Positions 46,171 through 58,659 of a DNA stretch of 64,000 nt are shown here, one piece after another. Position 1 is the stretch's first letter. The number at the start of each line of letters is the position of its first letter. Source of the stretch: Siphonodentalium dalli (taxonomy: Eukaryota > Mollusca > Scaphopoda > Gadilida > Siphonodentaliidae); NCBI GenBank assembly GCA_032622095.1, contig CP136061.1:230886944-230950943 (forward strand). The letters are read 5' to 3'. The notes below the pieces were generated by a model that was not told the DNA's origin, made no database searches, and saw only the letters and a program-made list of their open reading frames with translations. A program made the translations under genes and the position numbers.

Positions 46171-47100
46171 GGTTTTCTGGATGACAGGCTGAGTTAATAG
46201 ATGTTCGTAAAATGCACATAATCCATTCAATCGTAAGTACAATATCCCCTGCAACAAATAATTAGCTAAACCACAGCGTGAGTTCCAGATAGCAGTTATC
46301 CGAACTTCTGAATAAATTGTTTAGATAGTGATCAGTGATGTAGGTTCCTGGCGATTGTAATGGTACGTCGGGTTGAAGTAGTCGACTAATGCTCATCAAC
46401 CAGAGATCATTGTCTATATAGATGTAATACACAAACTTGTTCGGTTTATTTTTACTTTCTGTTTTGTGCATTGAAAATAAAAAAATCAATTTACAGTTTA
46501 GACATGATCCACATGAATCGTAAGACGTGTCAATACAGGAAAATTTCATTAAAAACGTACTATACACATGGTCATGGAAACGTTTTAATGTGTGTCTCGA
46601 AATTGTGAAATCAATGTTCTACTCACTTGGTCACAATTTAGTTAATCTTCAGATTGTATGCTATGGGTATGGCGATATATATATAAGATAGTGCTATACA
46701 AGTCGCAAGTAATCCACGCCCGTATTCCAATAACTCAAGTGACGTAAACGCGCGTGACTAGAATAACCATAATTATATATTTGCCATCAACCGCTGCATA
46801 TCCGGTCAAGTTGTAGAATATAAGGAAGACTGTAGATTCTACTTAATACATGTAGTCTTTATTATGCTACAAGTTACTAAAGGTTTGTACGGCTGAATTC
46901 ACCCTCTCTATCCTATCATATAGATATAGAAGACATATTATTATATTTGCCAATGCCAAGCTTCTCTAGTACCCCATAGGTTCTCCATAGCATCAAGATA
47001 TAATGTACCAACAACGAAATCAAGTCGTTGTCTACGTCGTTTCTATTATATATTTTGGAACGTTTGTGTTTGTGTATGTGTGTTATAGACACGAAAACTG
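46171..47100. other. Intergenic, no gene seen
   Basis: No recognisable coding or repeats. Confidence 0.25.
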
Positions 47101-47352
47101 CTCGACCGATCAGACTCAAATTTGGTATGTAGGTCTACTTTGATCCGGGGAACAATATGGGCGGGTCCAATTTCACGTGCGACCGCGTCCTTGACTTTGA
47201 CCTTGAACTCGCTCATATAGGCATGTTTATGGACCTCGACCGATCCGACTCAAATTTTGTATGTAGGCCTACTTTGATCACGGGAACAATATGGGCGGGT
47301 CCAATTTCACGTGCAATCGTGTCCTTGACCTCGCTCATATAGGCATGTTTCT
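47101..47352. repeat. Tandem duplication, 134-bp period
   Basis: Two units start with CTCGACCGATC at 47101 and 47235 and share GGAACAATATGGGCGGGTCC, AATTTCACGTGC and CGCTCATATAGGCATGTTT. The second unit is slightly shorter. Confidence 0.8.
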
Positions 47353-48950
47353 GGCAAAAAAATCCCTAAATATCCCGGACGCTATATAAAGATATCAGAC
47401 AACTACATGATATTCACGGTGTAGATACGCTTGCCGTGACCGTAGTATAAGCCATTGAGTAATTATCTCCATCAAACAACCAACTAACCTGCTAACCTTG
47501 TAAAATCATAACACAGAACAACCAGTTCACAAACATGACCACAAAACACGACTAACACCAATATCAATATCTAGGTTAGCGGGCTCACGCCCTAGATGGC
47601 TCCTTGGGCGCCGATGAATGTCATCGGGTGGTGTAGAAACGCTTGTCGTGGCCGTAGTATAGGCTGTCGAATAATTATCTCTCTCAAAACGATTAACAAC
47701 TGCATATACAAATCTGCAAATACATGCTTTCACCCGCGCCCGCGCCTATGGGATGACGGTTGGGACATAGTAATCGATAACACGACCTGGCACTCCAAAC
47801 CTTCAAGGACACACCAACCAACACAGTCTGGCCTCAGCTGTTTCCTCTTCCCGTGACTGCATTACACAACCAGTTCAATGGTTTATGACACTCGCACAGG
47901 AGTGAATGGCGGGCATTGCACCATCAAGAGTTGACGATCCCCAATCGACGTTAAGTCAACCGGCTGGCATTGCATCCTCTTCATAGCGTTGACTAAAACA
48001 GACTAAGGCAACTGGAATCCATGCAAGCACTAAATCGGACAATAAATTACAACTATTCATAACTCAAAATAATATATATACCAACGCACAAAACTCACAC
48101 AGAGCAATCAAGGTAAGTCTTCTCCACCGGTCCTGGTTCGGAATGGGGGTGGGGCTTTGCTTCTTGCTTCGGTGGCATCCACCACATGCACAGTAGGTAA
48201 ACACCTACTGTGCATGGGTATATATCAATCTACTTACAAACTCACAAACCCTACAAACGCTCTTCAGCGGAAATACAGCATTCAAAAGTGGGTTGTAGGA
48301 GAGGGCCGACGCCCCTTCCAAATCTCCCCGGGTATCATCCCAAACTCAAAACTTGCATTGTATTCACAAGGAGCGGAGACATTGTGATTTATATTGCACG
48401 AAGCTCAATAACGAGGGTATGACCGGCACCATGCGTGTCGAACCGCTGCGGAATATGGAAAATTTCAAATACATTCTGGAAACACAATATGATTCTGATA
48501 GCTGTCAAATGAAATAGAGTGGTCGAACTATTTAAACAACACAAACAGCAAAACGTAGCAAAACATAAACACATCAAAACAAAGTAAACCAAATAATAAC
48601 AAAAAGAGACTACGATAAATGTGAATACCAACCTTGACCTCTTCCACATTCTTCATCCAGGTTTTTTGGACACTAAATATCTGACAGACTGAACCTCAGA
48701 GCATTCAAACTATCTACCTTGTGTCGGTATTTTAAATACTAATACCAAATCTCGAACAGAGTCGGGCGGAGGAAAAGCATCACAAGATCACGAGGACTAG
48801 GCGAAACATGAACCAGTGCAAATCCAAGCGTGGCATATGCACCCGATGCTGAGTTTAGAAAGTGGGCAATGCTGGATATTTGTATGGATAGAAAGCTTGT
48901 ATTTTCAAAAATCAAAGAAGTTGGTATCCTTTCCCCCTAAACTGGGCTAG
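47353..48950. other. Intergenic; one perfect hairpin
   Basis: No gene. CATGCACAGTAGGT (48185-48198) pairs perfectly with ACCTACTGTGCATG (48203-48216) around AAAC. Confidence 0.4.
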
Positions 48951-48959
48951 CAATACACC

Positions 48960-49570
48960 AAAGAACAATCAAATCCGATGCCATGCCAAAGTTTCAAGCT
49001 GATATTTTCATACGGTTTCAAAACTCAGACATTCCGAAGTCAAACAAGGGCCATAACTCTTGTAAAAAGTCAGCATCCTTTTCCCCAATCAGTACTATCA
49101 CCAAACCAAAGTACAACTGAATACAATAATCCTTGCCATAGTAACAAGCTGAAATGTTCTTTTGGACACGAAATTCACAACTTTACAAGTTACACAAGGG
49201 CCGTAACTCTGGTATAAATGAATGGACGAAACTCGTATACACGTATTTAGTATGTGGGTGTCCTTTTACAAAAATTGAAATTAGCATGCTAAAGGACAAC
49301 CAAATCCGATGGTATAATTATGCCAGAGTTACAAGCTGAACTGTTTGTAGACACAAAATTAAGAAATTTCCAAGTCAAACAAAGGCCGTAACTCTAGTAA
49401 ATATTAATGCACGAAACCCGTGGTATGTGGGTATCCGTTTCACCACCTCTGCTATTACGATACCAAAGGACAACAAAATCCAATAATGTAACACTTTAGT
49501 TACAAGGCAATATTTTCGAATGCACGAAAGACGGACGACCAGACAGACGGACGAACGGACAGACAGACGG
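48960..49570. repeat. Tandem repeat with AAGGGCCRTAACTCT core
   Basis: Three diverged units (cores at about 49046, 49197, 49382) share TTACAAGCTGAA, GTCAAACAA.GGCC.TAACTCT, ACGAAAC.CGT and AAAGGACAACMAAATCC. The array ends in a GACAGACGG-rich tail (49527-49570). The layout parallels the 22880-23615 array. I associate the core with molluscan genomes. Confidence 0.75.
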
Positions 49571-49735
49571 AATCGGGGTCATATTAAGGAGTAGTGGATA
49601 AATTTAGCCATATATAACTTTAGCGACATGTTAACCTGGGTTACTCACATACCTATTAAAATATCATCTATAACATATCGTTTCCCTTATAGCACCAAAA
49701 CACAAGTTGAACATCACATCCCAGAGGTCGTTTAA

Positions 49736-50230
49736 AGGTACGGTTGGCCTTGGCGGTGGGTATCCTGTAAAAATATTTCCACCCGTCAAAAACCGCCACA
49801 AACAGAAAGAATATCAAAATGTAGACAGACTTTGTCCGTATACAAATAAGAAATATCGCATAAACAGTATGTTATTGTCATTTGTTTGACCATTTTTATG
49901 TAAACAAAAGCATAAAAAGTAACTTTTCTGGTGTTTGTTTATATTATGATGGTAAACATAAAGAGCGTTCTTTGTTGGTGAATTCCTGATATGAAACAAA
50001 TAAAGAGCGTGTATGCCATTTTGTGTGTGATTAGCCAGTAGCATTGTGCTGTCTTCTGTAACACAATCAGGCTCTTGTTTAGGTAAAATATAGTAGGTCT
50101 TTATGATAACATGCTGTTTACGCGATAGTCATGGTATATATGAACGAAACTGTATGCATTTTAATGTTTTTCTGTTTACGGTGATTGGAACAAATATGAA
50201 TATTTTCGACAACTAAGGCCTCACGTGCCT
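49736..50230. mobile_element. TTAA-flanked MITE, copy 2 (495 bp)
   Basis: Same length and nearly the same sequence as 37076-37570, same orientation, with TTAA at 49732-49735 and 50231-50234. The close similarity implies recent activity of the family. Confidence 0.85.
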
Positions 50231-50234
50231 TTAA

Positions 50235-51135
50235 CAAATGATAATAGAGTGTGCATGGTGCATGGTCTTAATCAAGTGGATAAGGTACTAGTGCATGTAC
50301 ATATATATGGTATTTCCTCTATTTATTTATCTCGATTATTGGCGTCCTATTGCCCATACTGTCAATTAACACACTTACACAAGTTTGGAGATGACAATGA
50401 GCTATATCCGTCGCAAGTTGCATCATTTGCTCTGGGCTCTTCACTGACTGAAGACCAACTCAATGGAAGACACATCCAACATTATACTTTCTAGTGTAAC
50501 AGAATTTATTACATGTAAGTTCATTATATATACAGTTGGTAATATAGGATGAAGCAAGAATTAATTGATCAGATCCGACAGCAAGCATATGTTTATAATG
50601 AGTCGTTACATCCAACCACGCGACAGCAGCCAATATCAAAATGCCAGTTGTGGATATATACAATTAGGTTTTGAATCTGATTACTCATGATCAAAGACGA
50701 GAATGCGACGTGACAGGTTCAAATTTCCATCTTTGTCACAAGGGATCCCACCAAAAGAAACACAATTGTATTGCGGACAATTCAGCTGGAACGTCCATAC
50801 AGTCTCCGACCAGAGTAGCATTTTCTTATAATCCATAGAGGCCAGGTTAGTGTGGCACTGTTACAAGGGGACATCTCAGTCGTTGAGACTCCCAGCATGA
50901 TATACACATAAATTTCTAACATGGTATCCCCGCAATGCCTTCGGATACCAACTTGTGATTGCCCTGTCTGTATTTATGCCCCAGACAAGAATAATATGAT
51001 CACTTCTGTAAAAGAACATGGGTTATGTGCATATCCTAGTTTATTGGCACTTGTAAAACAAGGTGTGTGACTGTACATGTTCCTTTGGTATTATAACATA
51101 ATAATAACCTGATCTCAATAGAACTGTTGAACACA
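50235..51135. other. Intergenic, no gene seen
   Basis: Short frames only. Confidence 0.25.
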
Positions 51136-51139
51136 TTAA

Positions 51140-51532
51140 CCCTTTACCCAACAAACCGGCCAAAACCGGCCAAATAAAGCTTCAACAGCCTAAAATATCT
51201 TCGGTCTGTCTCAATAGAACCATACAAATATGGATATCATTGGAACCGGCTCCTTGACCACATTGTGATAGTTACAGTTATGCCCTGTGCCAATGCATTC
51301 TCTTATATATGCGAGTCGACCATAGGTCGCCTCGCAATATATAAGAGAATGCATTGGCCTAAAAAAAATCTTTTTTTAACACTTTTTACCATTTTTTCTT
51401 ACATTCTTTAACAATTTTATAATTTTTAATGTGTTAAGCCAATGCATTCTCTTATATATGCGAGGCGACCTATGGTCGACTCGCATATATAAGAGAATGC
51501 ATTGGCACAGGGCCCTTCTGTTGGGTAAAGGG
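51140..51532. mobile_element. piggyBac-like MITE built from nested palindromes
   Basis: Terminal inverted repeats CCCTTTACCCAAC/GTTGGGTAAAGGG are flanked by TTAA (51136-51139 and 51533-51536). The CCC start and TTAA fit piggyBac. Inside, two ~70-bp hairpins (51289-51358 and 51438-51506) each read GCCAATGCATTCTCTTATAT...and back. They are also inverted copies of each other, so the segment contains four copies of one module in alternating orientation around an AT-rich core. Non-coding, 393 bp. Confidence 0.85.
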
Positions 51533-51539
51533 TTAATAC

Positions 51540-51887
51540 CAAAATACTGATAATTCCTTCAAAATATTGACCAGGAAAATCACAGTTCCGATAAGAAGCA
51601 AGTCAACGAATAGCAACAACATCACAAGTATTAAAAGCTTCACGCACGAATGACCAACAAGTTAACTCTGACACTATAGTGCAAGTACATCAAGCCAAAA
51701 CTGGTTCATTGATGCCCAAGACATTTATCTAGAGTTACCATGTTGTTAAACGTTAAACGTAAAACAAGAAGCCAAAAATAAATTCCACTTAAACGGGCGG
51801 AATCACCTCCTCAAGTCTGTCGCTAAAAGAATATTTCGTGTTGATGAAGCTCGGGTTGGGACTAGTAAATCAAAGCCTTACTGGAAA
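51540..51887. other. Intergenic, no gene seen
   Basis: Nothing recognised. Confidence 0.25.
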
Positions 51888-52014
51888 CCAGAGATGACCA
51901 ATGAATTATGTAGACCCGCGGTCTCATGTTTAAACCAAGGTTTTATCTGTCAAGGAGGTTGAAACCTAAAGGTATACGTAGCCCAGGTTTAAACCGGAGA
52001 TGACGAATCCGGCA
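51888..52014. repeat. Short relative of the GCCGGATTCGTC element
   Basis: Ends GGTTTAAACCGGAGATGACG and AATCCGGC match the right end at 30040. The inside (AAACCTAAAGGTATACGTAG) mirrors 28212-28240. The left end (CCAGAGATGACCAATG) is diverged. Confidence 0.6.
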
Positions 52015-52269
52015 TCCGGGTTCTCGGTCCATGCGCGTATGTTCACCAAACGCACAACCGGAGGTCCGGAGCAGACACCCGGCAAAACCACCCACTATTT
52101 TTAAAACCAACAAGAACACCTTGGCCCCCTCAACTACAATGTCATGCTTATCCAAATATCTGGAATAACTTTGATAATGATTTACATCATACCATACTAT
52201 ACACACATTCAAACGGCGTTTACATGACGATCGTATTAAAACGTATTCTGCAACCATTAAATGCAAAAA

Positions 52270-52680
52270 TCAAAGATGTCCTGACTGCGTTATCAACTCG
52301 GTTCAATAGAGTGGCCTCCCCTGCATCGCAGTCCACAACCTCTCTCAGTACATTCCTATTCGACATTTAAGGGATAAAAATAGCCATTAACTAGAAAGAG
52401 ACAAGTCATCGAGTTGTCCCTAATAGATTTATCTATAAATATACCCTCCATGCATATAATCCATTTAAATGCAACCATTGTGTGATACATAAGTATATAG
52501 CCGTGCATTAGACGAGAAATTTTGACATCCTATCATAACATCTATTGATTATTAAAGGCATGACAGGTAGACAGTCTAATCTGACTATGCCACCCCTTAG
52601 AATATATAATACCCTAGTTGTAAAATGAAATATGTATTAATGTGTTTTTATTAAAATAAAATATCCTATCCTATCTTATA
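52270..52680 (+). pseudogene. Possible 3' end of a LINE
   Basis: A frame ending at a TAA (52368-52370) resembles the ...SLSTFLF... C-terminus common to LINE ORF2 proteins. About 300 bp of AT-rich 3' sequence and a tail of TATCCTATCCTATC follow. Evidence is weak: only about 25 residues. Confidence 0.35.
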
Positions 52681-52909
52681 CGGTGCATACGAGGTAATGA
52701 ATACAACAGTAAATGTGGTGATCATTTTGAATACGATTCTTTCTGCCCGGATACTGCACGGTGGTACTAGGTTTGAGATCATTACATCGGAATTTCGATC
52801 AGAAATAATACTTCGTCCACACATATGGATCAATGAGCGCATCACACCGAGCCTGTGCCTCGTGGATTTAAGTTATAACATGTTCACCAATCGATGAAGC
52901 ATCACACTT

Positions 52910-52934
52910 CTACTACTACTACTACTACTACTAC
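52910..52934. repeat. (TAC)n microsatellite
   Basis: Eight uninterrupted TAC triplets. Confidence 0.95.
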
Positions 52935-53018
52935 AACGTATTATCAGAAGGCAATTGAATTGTTTCTCACTACAGTGCTATCTCAGCCTGTTCTCCCGAA
53001 AACAAGCACATAAGATAC

Positions 53019-53273
53019 TCTGCTTAGAATCGCCTCATTTTGAGTATATAATGTGCGATTCTAAGCAGATTATGTGCGGACAATAACACAAATTAGCCAA
53101 CTCACGACTTTTCAGGTGTATGCTCTTTGACATGTGTTTCACTGTGGACTGCGCCAATAAACGAAATAACGGGTGTTAATCCACTATCTGCTTATTTCTT
53201 AATCCAATAATCACATTATGTACCTATTTCACATCATAGGTCGATTATGAGTATTTGCGCGAAGATGTGTTGA
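53019..53273 (-). repeat. Repeat family A copy 4
   Basis: Reverse-orientation copy with the hairpin shortened (the central part is deleted). It then has CCAACTCACGACTTTTCAGG, CTATCTGCTTATTTC and a final TTTGCGCGAAGATGTGTTGA. Confidence 0.65.
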
Positions 53274-54573
53274 CTATCGAGCATATACTGTGGATTATAC
53301 AATCGAGTCAATCCCTATTTGGTTAACATTGCAACACTGATAAGTTATGAAGGACATCTTCATCCCTGGCCTTCGTTGTGTTATTCGAAGTAATTCACGC
53401 GTTACACATTTATCTGAGTAAATAGATGGCTAAATCAATCAATGCAGAGTGAGTGTCCTTTTCGAACGAGGCCGTGGATCCGTTTACGGCGCCGTACTGG
53501 TATTTCCTGTGACACCACGTTTGGTCAATCGATGACCCTATACAGCAGTATTACATAACACATACAAAAATAGTGCAGTACACAATTCTTGATTAATGCA
53601 GTTGGTATATTTGTTATATAATTCATCGCTTTAACGAATTATAAATGGGTCATTTACGTGTTTATTTACCTATACATAGTTTCCGAAGAAATAACGACAT
53701 CCTAGTTCTAGTTATGTCAGTGTGCAAAATTTCGGGAGTGTGCGTACCGGTGTTTGTTCTGCTTCGCGGCCGTTTTCACCGGTTGTGATCAGGGTCGCTC
53801 ATGGTTCATGCATATGATGAGCATGAACCAATATGTATACCGTAGCATTTCACCTTTAAATTCGATAGATAAATATTAATATTTAACACTGTTCACTCAT
53901 AATTCTGTTGTGGTTATGGAGTCGATTAATTAGGGCATTACTGTACATGCAATGTAAGTTATATAATTTTTCGGTCGTGGCTATATATATCTACGGTGGC
54001 GATTCGAAAGCTGACCCAACACAAGTCGACGTGTCGATGACACCATTACGCATCTTTTCATAACTACTATATAACCACATTTCATGTTAAATTCATCTAT
54101 ATTTACCACCTGTCGGCTAACCTGTTGAACGATTGATTTCTCATACATAGTTGAACGATTCATTTCTCATACATACGTTATGGAATGCAACAAAGGTATA
54201 CACATGCGTGTTATTCTCGCCTGAATTGGACAATTCACCCCACTCAGCAAATTCCAGTATTGAGAGTGGCATGTCAACTGCAATCTTCAGTTTGAGCGCA
54301 GTGCTTGAAACAACGTATTGTGTCACAATTCAATAATATGTCGTGAAGAAAGATTGATTATTCTTAATGAAACAAATGGTGAATGTAACAAAAACAATTA
54401 CCAACACTATTGGAATCTCCCCTTCAGAAAACATCAATATCATCACGTCATTTCCCCAACACAGAAGGCATGTGCAATCTTGTTGAACTCATCATAACAT
54501 ACGAGAGACATTGGTGCATATATATCTAAATATAGCTAAACTGGAACGAGTGCTACAACAACAATATAGTGAA
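53274..54573. other. Upstream region of the second GPCR
   Basis: Contains a fragment of the CAGTAATG MITE (53898-53942, one arm only) and no other recognised feature. GPCR promoter elements could not be fixed. Confidence 0.35.
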
Positions 54574-55638
54574 ATGGAAAGCCAACAGTCCTTTGAGAAT
54601 GTATCCTACAATGTTACAATCACAGAACACATGACCATGACTATCGGAATGGTTCAAGTCATACTTGTCTTCGTTGGAACTATCGGGAATGGTTTGACAA
54701 TAATTGTATTCTCTCGTCAAATAATGAGATTAAGACGGTCTTCGTTGATGTTTCTTGTGCTAGCGATAGCAGACCTTGCGGTACTATACATTAGTTTGGT
54801 ACCCGATGCCATCAACAGAATAACGCATTGGGACATAGGTTCCGTGAATGATGGATCTTGTAAGGCATTTACATTTCTTCTCTATTCCTCTGGCGATCTC
54901 TGCGTCTGGATCCTCGTCGTTTTAACTGTTGATCGAACAATACAGGTATGCTGTCATCTAAACAGCTCCTTATTTTCAAGCAAGAAGTCAGTTTACTTTG
55001 AAATTGCAATCGTTCTATTTGGAAGTATGTTGGCGAATTGCCATGTGATATATGGAGTGGAATCATCTACTCTTGCTGGCAATCAATTGCGGAGATGTGA
55101 CTCTACCGAGGTGACATGGGAGTATGGTTGGTTTTTTGTCAACGTCTGGTTTTGGTTGGATCTTGCCAAATCTTCATTGGTTCCCGTCTTTATTATCGCG
55201 ACCTGCAACACTCTACTCATTTTCCATATTAGGAAAACAAAAAGAGCCTTGAAATATTTCACTGAGAGCCGCGACAAAGACAGACAAGGGAAAAAGGCTA
55301 CATCATCCACTTCACTGATGCTAATAGCCACGAGTTTCCAACTCCTGGTGACAACAACGCCACTGATCTTATCAATGGCAATTAACAAAGGAGATACCAC
55401 CTATGTCAAGAGCACTGTATTTGGTTTTCTTGTGTCACTGAAACACGCCAATAACTGCCTGAATTTTTTCACGTATGTTATAAGCGGTAAGAAATTTAGA
55501 ACGGAACTTGTGCGTACTCTGATACAAATATGCCAACCCGCTAGATGTTTTGCGTCTACGACAAGCAGATCAACAGATCAACAGATGAATGCACATCCCA
55601 CAAGAGTCCGACCAATGGTGTTAGATAATGGGGTCTAA
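54574..55638 (+). CDS. Rhodopsin-family GPCR, paralogue of the first
   Basis: An intronless 354-residue receptor, collinear with the gene at 41183-42235 and without gaps over about the first 165 residues. It shares the MESQ.SF.N start, GNGLTI in TM1, LAIADL in TM2 (D67), SCKAF before TM3 (C96), CVWILVVLTVDRT (DRT at 120-122), FWLDLAKSSLVP in TM5, a TM6 TTP and NNCLNFFTYV in TM7 (NFFTY for NPxxY). The same replacements in both genes show they are ancestral and not damage. I chose the ATG at 54574 (AGTGAAATGG) because the protein aligns there with the paralogue. A longer frame upstream has no support. The C-tail differs, as expected. Same strand, about 12.3 kb downstream of the first gene: a tandem duplication later filled by transposons. 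Confidence 0.93.
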   Translation: MESQQSFENVSYNVTITEHMTMTIGMVQVILVFVGTIGNGLTIIVFSRQIMRLRRSSLMFLVLAIADLAVLYISLVPDAINRITHWDIGSVNDGSCKAFTFLLYSSGDLCVWILVVLTVDRTIQVCCHLNSSLFSSKKSVYFEIAIVLFGSMLANCHVIYGVESSTLAGNQLRRCDSTEVTWEYGWFFVNVWFWLDLAKSSLVPVFIIATCNTLLIFHIRKTKRALKYFTESRDKDRQGKKATSSTSLMLIATSFQLLVTTTPLILSMAINKGDTTYVKSTVFGFLVSLKHANNCLNFFTYVISGKKFRTELVRTLIQICQPARCFASTTSRSTDQQMNAHPTRVRPMVLDNGV

Positions 55639-58309
55639 CAACCATGGCCAATCTGATCATCCCGTGGTGATTACATAAATTTGTTCTACTTTAGTTGATG
55701 GCTTTATTGACAGGGCAGCAACAGCGAATATCTACATAATGACAGTGACGACAGTACATAGATGGACATAAGCATGTATACAAACACGACGACAGTATGT
55801 CATGTGACTAACCTGCAAGTTCGCTATGAAGAGGCTCAAATCTCTGAATGATCAAGAGCTGTAAAGTCAATTGGATATAAGTCACGTTGTGGAATATGCC
55901 GTATTCAAATTGTATATGATTAATATTATCTCATAAAGACTGGTATGTGGCTAGTTAATAAGGATTGTGAAATCATACAAACCAACAAACCAGATGTGTT
56001 GGATCCAATATACGGACATTCAGTGAATTACGTAAATTCCGTACTTGTTTCCCGAGTTTGGATTATGAATCAACCTGGCTATAATGATGTCCAGCGTCCA
56101 GAATACTCCATAACAATTACGAGATGTGCTATATGAGAAACATTCAACGGAAGAACTGTGGTAACCGGATTACTGTTAAGCCAGTTGTTAATTTCGCCGC
56201 TTGTTTATTGTGTGATCAGTGGGCACCAGGGGTCAATACTATGAAGCGTTTTCTTTGTAAGAATCTACAATTGTTTGTAAGAAATAACAATTTATCATTC
56301 CGCTAATACTATGAACCTACGATTACAAACATAAATCACAAATAGTACGTGTTCTTTGTATTTACAAATAGCCCCCAGTCACACAGAATGTTCGAGTACT
56401 ATGAAAGTTAATTGAAAGTTATAACGTTAAGGAACGTGATTAGAAGGTCTTCGTATTGTGTGTCCAACATAAATTTTCAGTTTTCGCACCCTTAACCCGG
56501 ATAATATACGATCTATGATACGCAGGGACGTGGCGACAAGGGGTCGATTCACCCCCTTGTGAAAATGTTTTGTCAGTTGGAAATCTCAAGTACAACCCAC
56601 AGGGACGTCGCGACAAGGGGGTTGGGTTATGTTTCTCGCCCCAAACATTTTATCAACACGTTCAACAGTTGGAAATTTGATAAGTGAAACAATTTGAATT
56701 GCAAATTTTACAACAACAATAGGTTGAACTTATTCTCTTATTTTGTTTTATTAGAGGATATGTGTTTGTTTTAGACCAACATTTGCATATTTACCTCCTT
56801 TGGTCAAAAGTTTGGATTGAAATGGCCTATATTTAGAAATTGTCAAACCGTAGGGGGTGTCAGCTTGGATGTGAGGTAGCAGTATGTGTTCCTTGTAACT
56901 ACTAAAATTACCCAATTTATTGAAAGTTACAACGTTAAGGAACTTGTCTAGAAGGGCTATACACCCTTAAACCGGACCATATAACCATCTGATTCGCAGC
57001 GATGTAGCGCCCCCCTTATGAATATGTTTTATCAATGGAAATCACATAAACAGGGACATGACGATAGTGGTCTTGGGAACACGGTGCCTGGCACATTACA
57101 GCTGTTCAGAGTAGGAAGGGGCGAGTCGCCGCCAAATCGTATAAGTCACAACGTCTCTGACAAACGTTGGTGAGTGATATAAATAGTGAGTGATATCTTT
57201 GAGTTTCGATCGACAACGCGAATGCATTTGGTCACGGTAAAGGACACGAATACGAAGACGCAAGCACAGTTTTCACAAATGTCTACAGAATAAATGCAGT
57301 GACGTGGCAAGATGGTGTCTTCGGTGCGCCAACGTCGATATCCAACTTTATCCTCACCCCTCAATCAGAAACTTCTATTTCTGTGAAATGTAATTGTTTA
57401 CCCCGGTTGGCTTCTGATTTTCCAGCTGTAACATTAAGTTGTCCACCCCCCCCTTGGGTTTGACATTTTGACTAAATACGACTAACTTAATCTTAGTCAC
57501 AAACATTTTGAGTAACTTTGGTCAGTCAAATATTGGAATTATTTGCACATAATTCCGCAACTTACATTTTCGCCTTCCCAGTGACTAAGAAAAGTTATGA
57601 CTAAATCCTGGCCATTTTGACTAATTAGTCGTTTTGAATCCTCATTTCATAGTCGTTTTGACTAAGATCACCCTAGTAATTTTGACCAATGTTATGCCGC
57701 CTCAGTCATGTTGGCTGAACTAAGTTAGTCATCCTGGGGAAAAACGTTTGACTAACATATGTTAGTCATATTGACTAACTTTTGTTATCAGCGTAGACCA
57801 ATTAAAATACTCGCCTCTTGATATACGATTCCATCGCTATGTGGAATTTATAGGCATTTTTTTTATTCAAAGGGTGCATATTGAAATTATAGGATCAACA
57901 CCCCATCACCAAACGGACCCCATATAACCACGTCCCTGTCTCGATATATTATAAGATATCGGAGCAGTTTGAAATTATAAAATGACCACCCCTCCTACAA
58001 CCGAGAGTTTTAGCACGTCCATGCTTCGATACTGTGCTGGGCACCCCCTGATAAAATGGAGCCACGTTCCTGCCTCGATGTGTTATGATAAGAGTAGCGG
58101 ATCAGTTTGAAATCATAGGATGGGCACAATATATATAATGTTATACCATCAAAATAATATTTTGTTTTCAATTGTGAATAAAACATTTGTGAAAACAATG
58201 ATACCAAATTGGTTGTAGTACTCGATCTTACACTGACTTGTACTTACATACACACTCTACAAACGAACAGTTTATTAGTTAATTATTAGTTTATTGGCAG
58301 TCTTTTATC
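55639..58309. other. Intergenic; local repeats only
   Basis: No gene. CAGGGACGT.GCGACAAGGGG occurs at about 56522 and 56599. A region at 57460-57785 is crowded with GACTAA/TTAGTC hexamers in both orientations. A short CCCACC-rich stretch lies near 57440. Confidence 0.4.
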
Positions 58310-58646
58310 ATACATGTACGGTTTGCATACGCCTTAAGTCGGTTATTCGTTATAATGTATACCAGTGAACACATTGCTTACACAGCTGAAAGAGTGATTC
58401 CGCGATAATAGTCGGCTTTACTGAAAGCGCCTTTCTTTTTGTATATTGGTAGAATAGACCCATGGGTCCAGCTCTCTGGATATATTCCGTATCGAAAACT
58501 GCATTGAATAGCTTTATATATGACAAGTAACATTGTATCTCTAGTTTCTTTATTGCATTCATTTAACACTTCGTCCACGCTAGTTGCTTTTCCATTTTTC
58601 ATCTTTTGAATTATTTTTAGAATCTCCTCTTTCTCAATTGGCGTAA
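58310..58646 (-). pseudogene. LINE reverse-transcriptase fragment (3' piece)
   Basis: On the minus strand the frame reads ITPIEKEEILKIIQKMKNGK, then PESWTHGSILPIYKKKG and YYRGITLSAV, the opening motifs of a non-LTR retrotransposon RT. After that the frame breaks, and NNRLKAYAN-like remains continue in another frame to about 58320. It is truncated and not functional. Its upstream part lies beyond the inserted TIR element. Confidence 0.8.
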
Positions 58647-58659
58647 TAGTACAGAGGCC

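Noticed and set aside
54511-54573. N-terminal extension of the second GPCR
   Set aside because: It lacks an ATG start and has no counterpart in the paralogue; the ATG at 54574 aligns.
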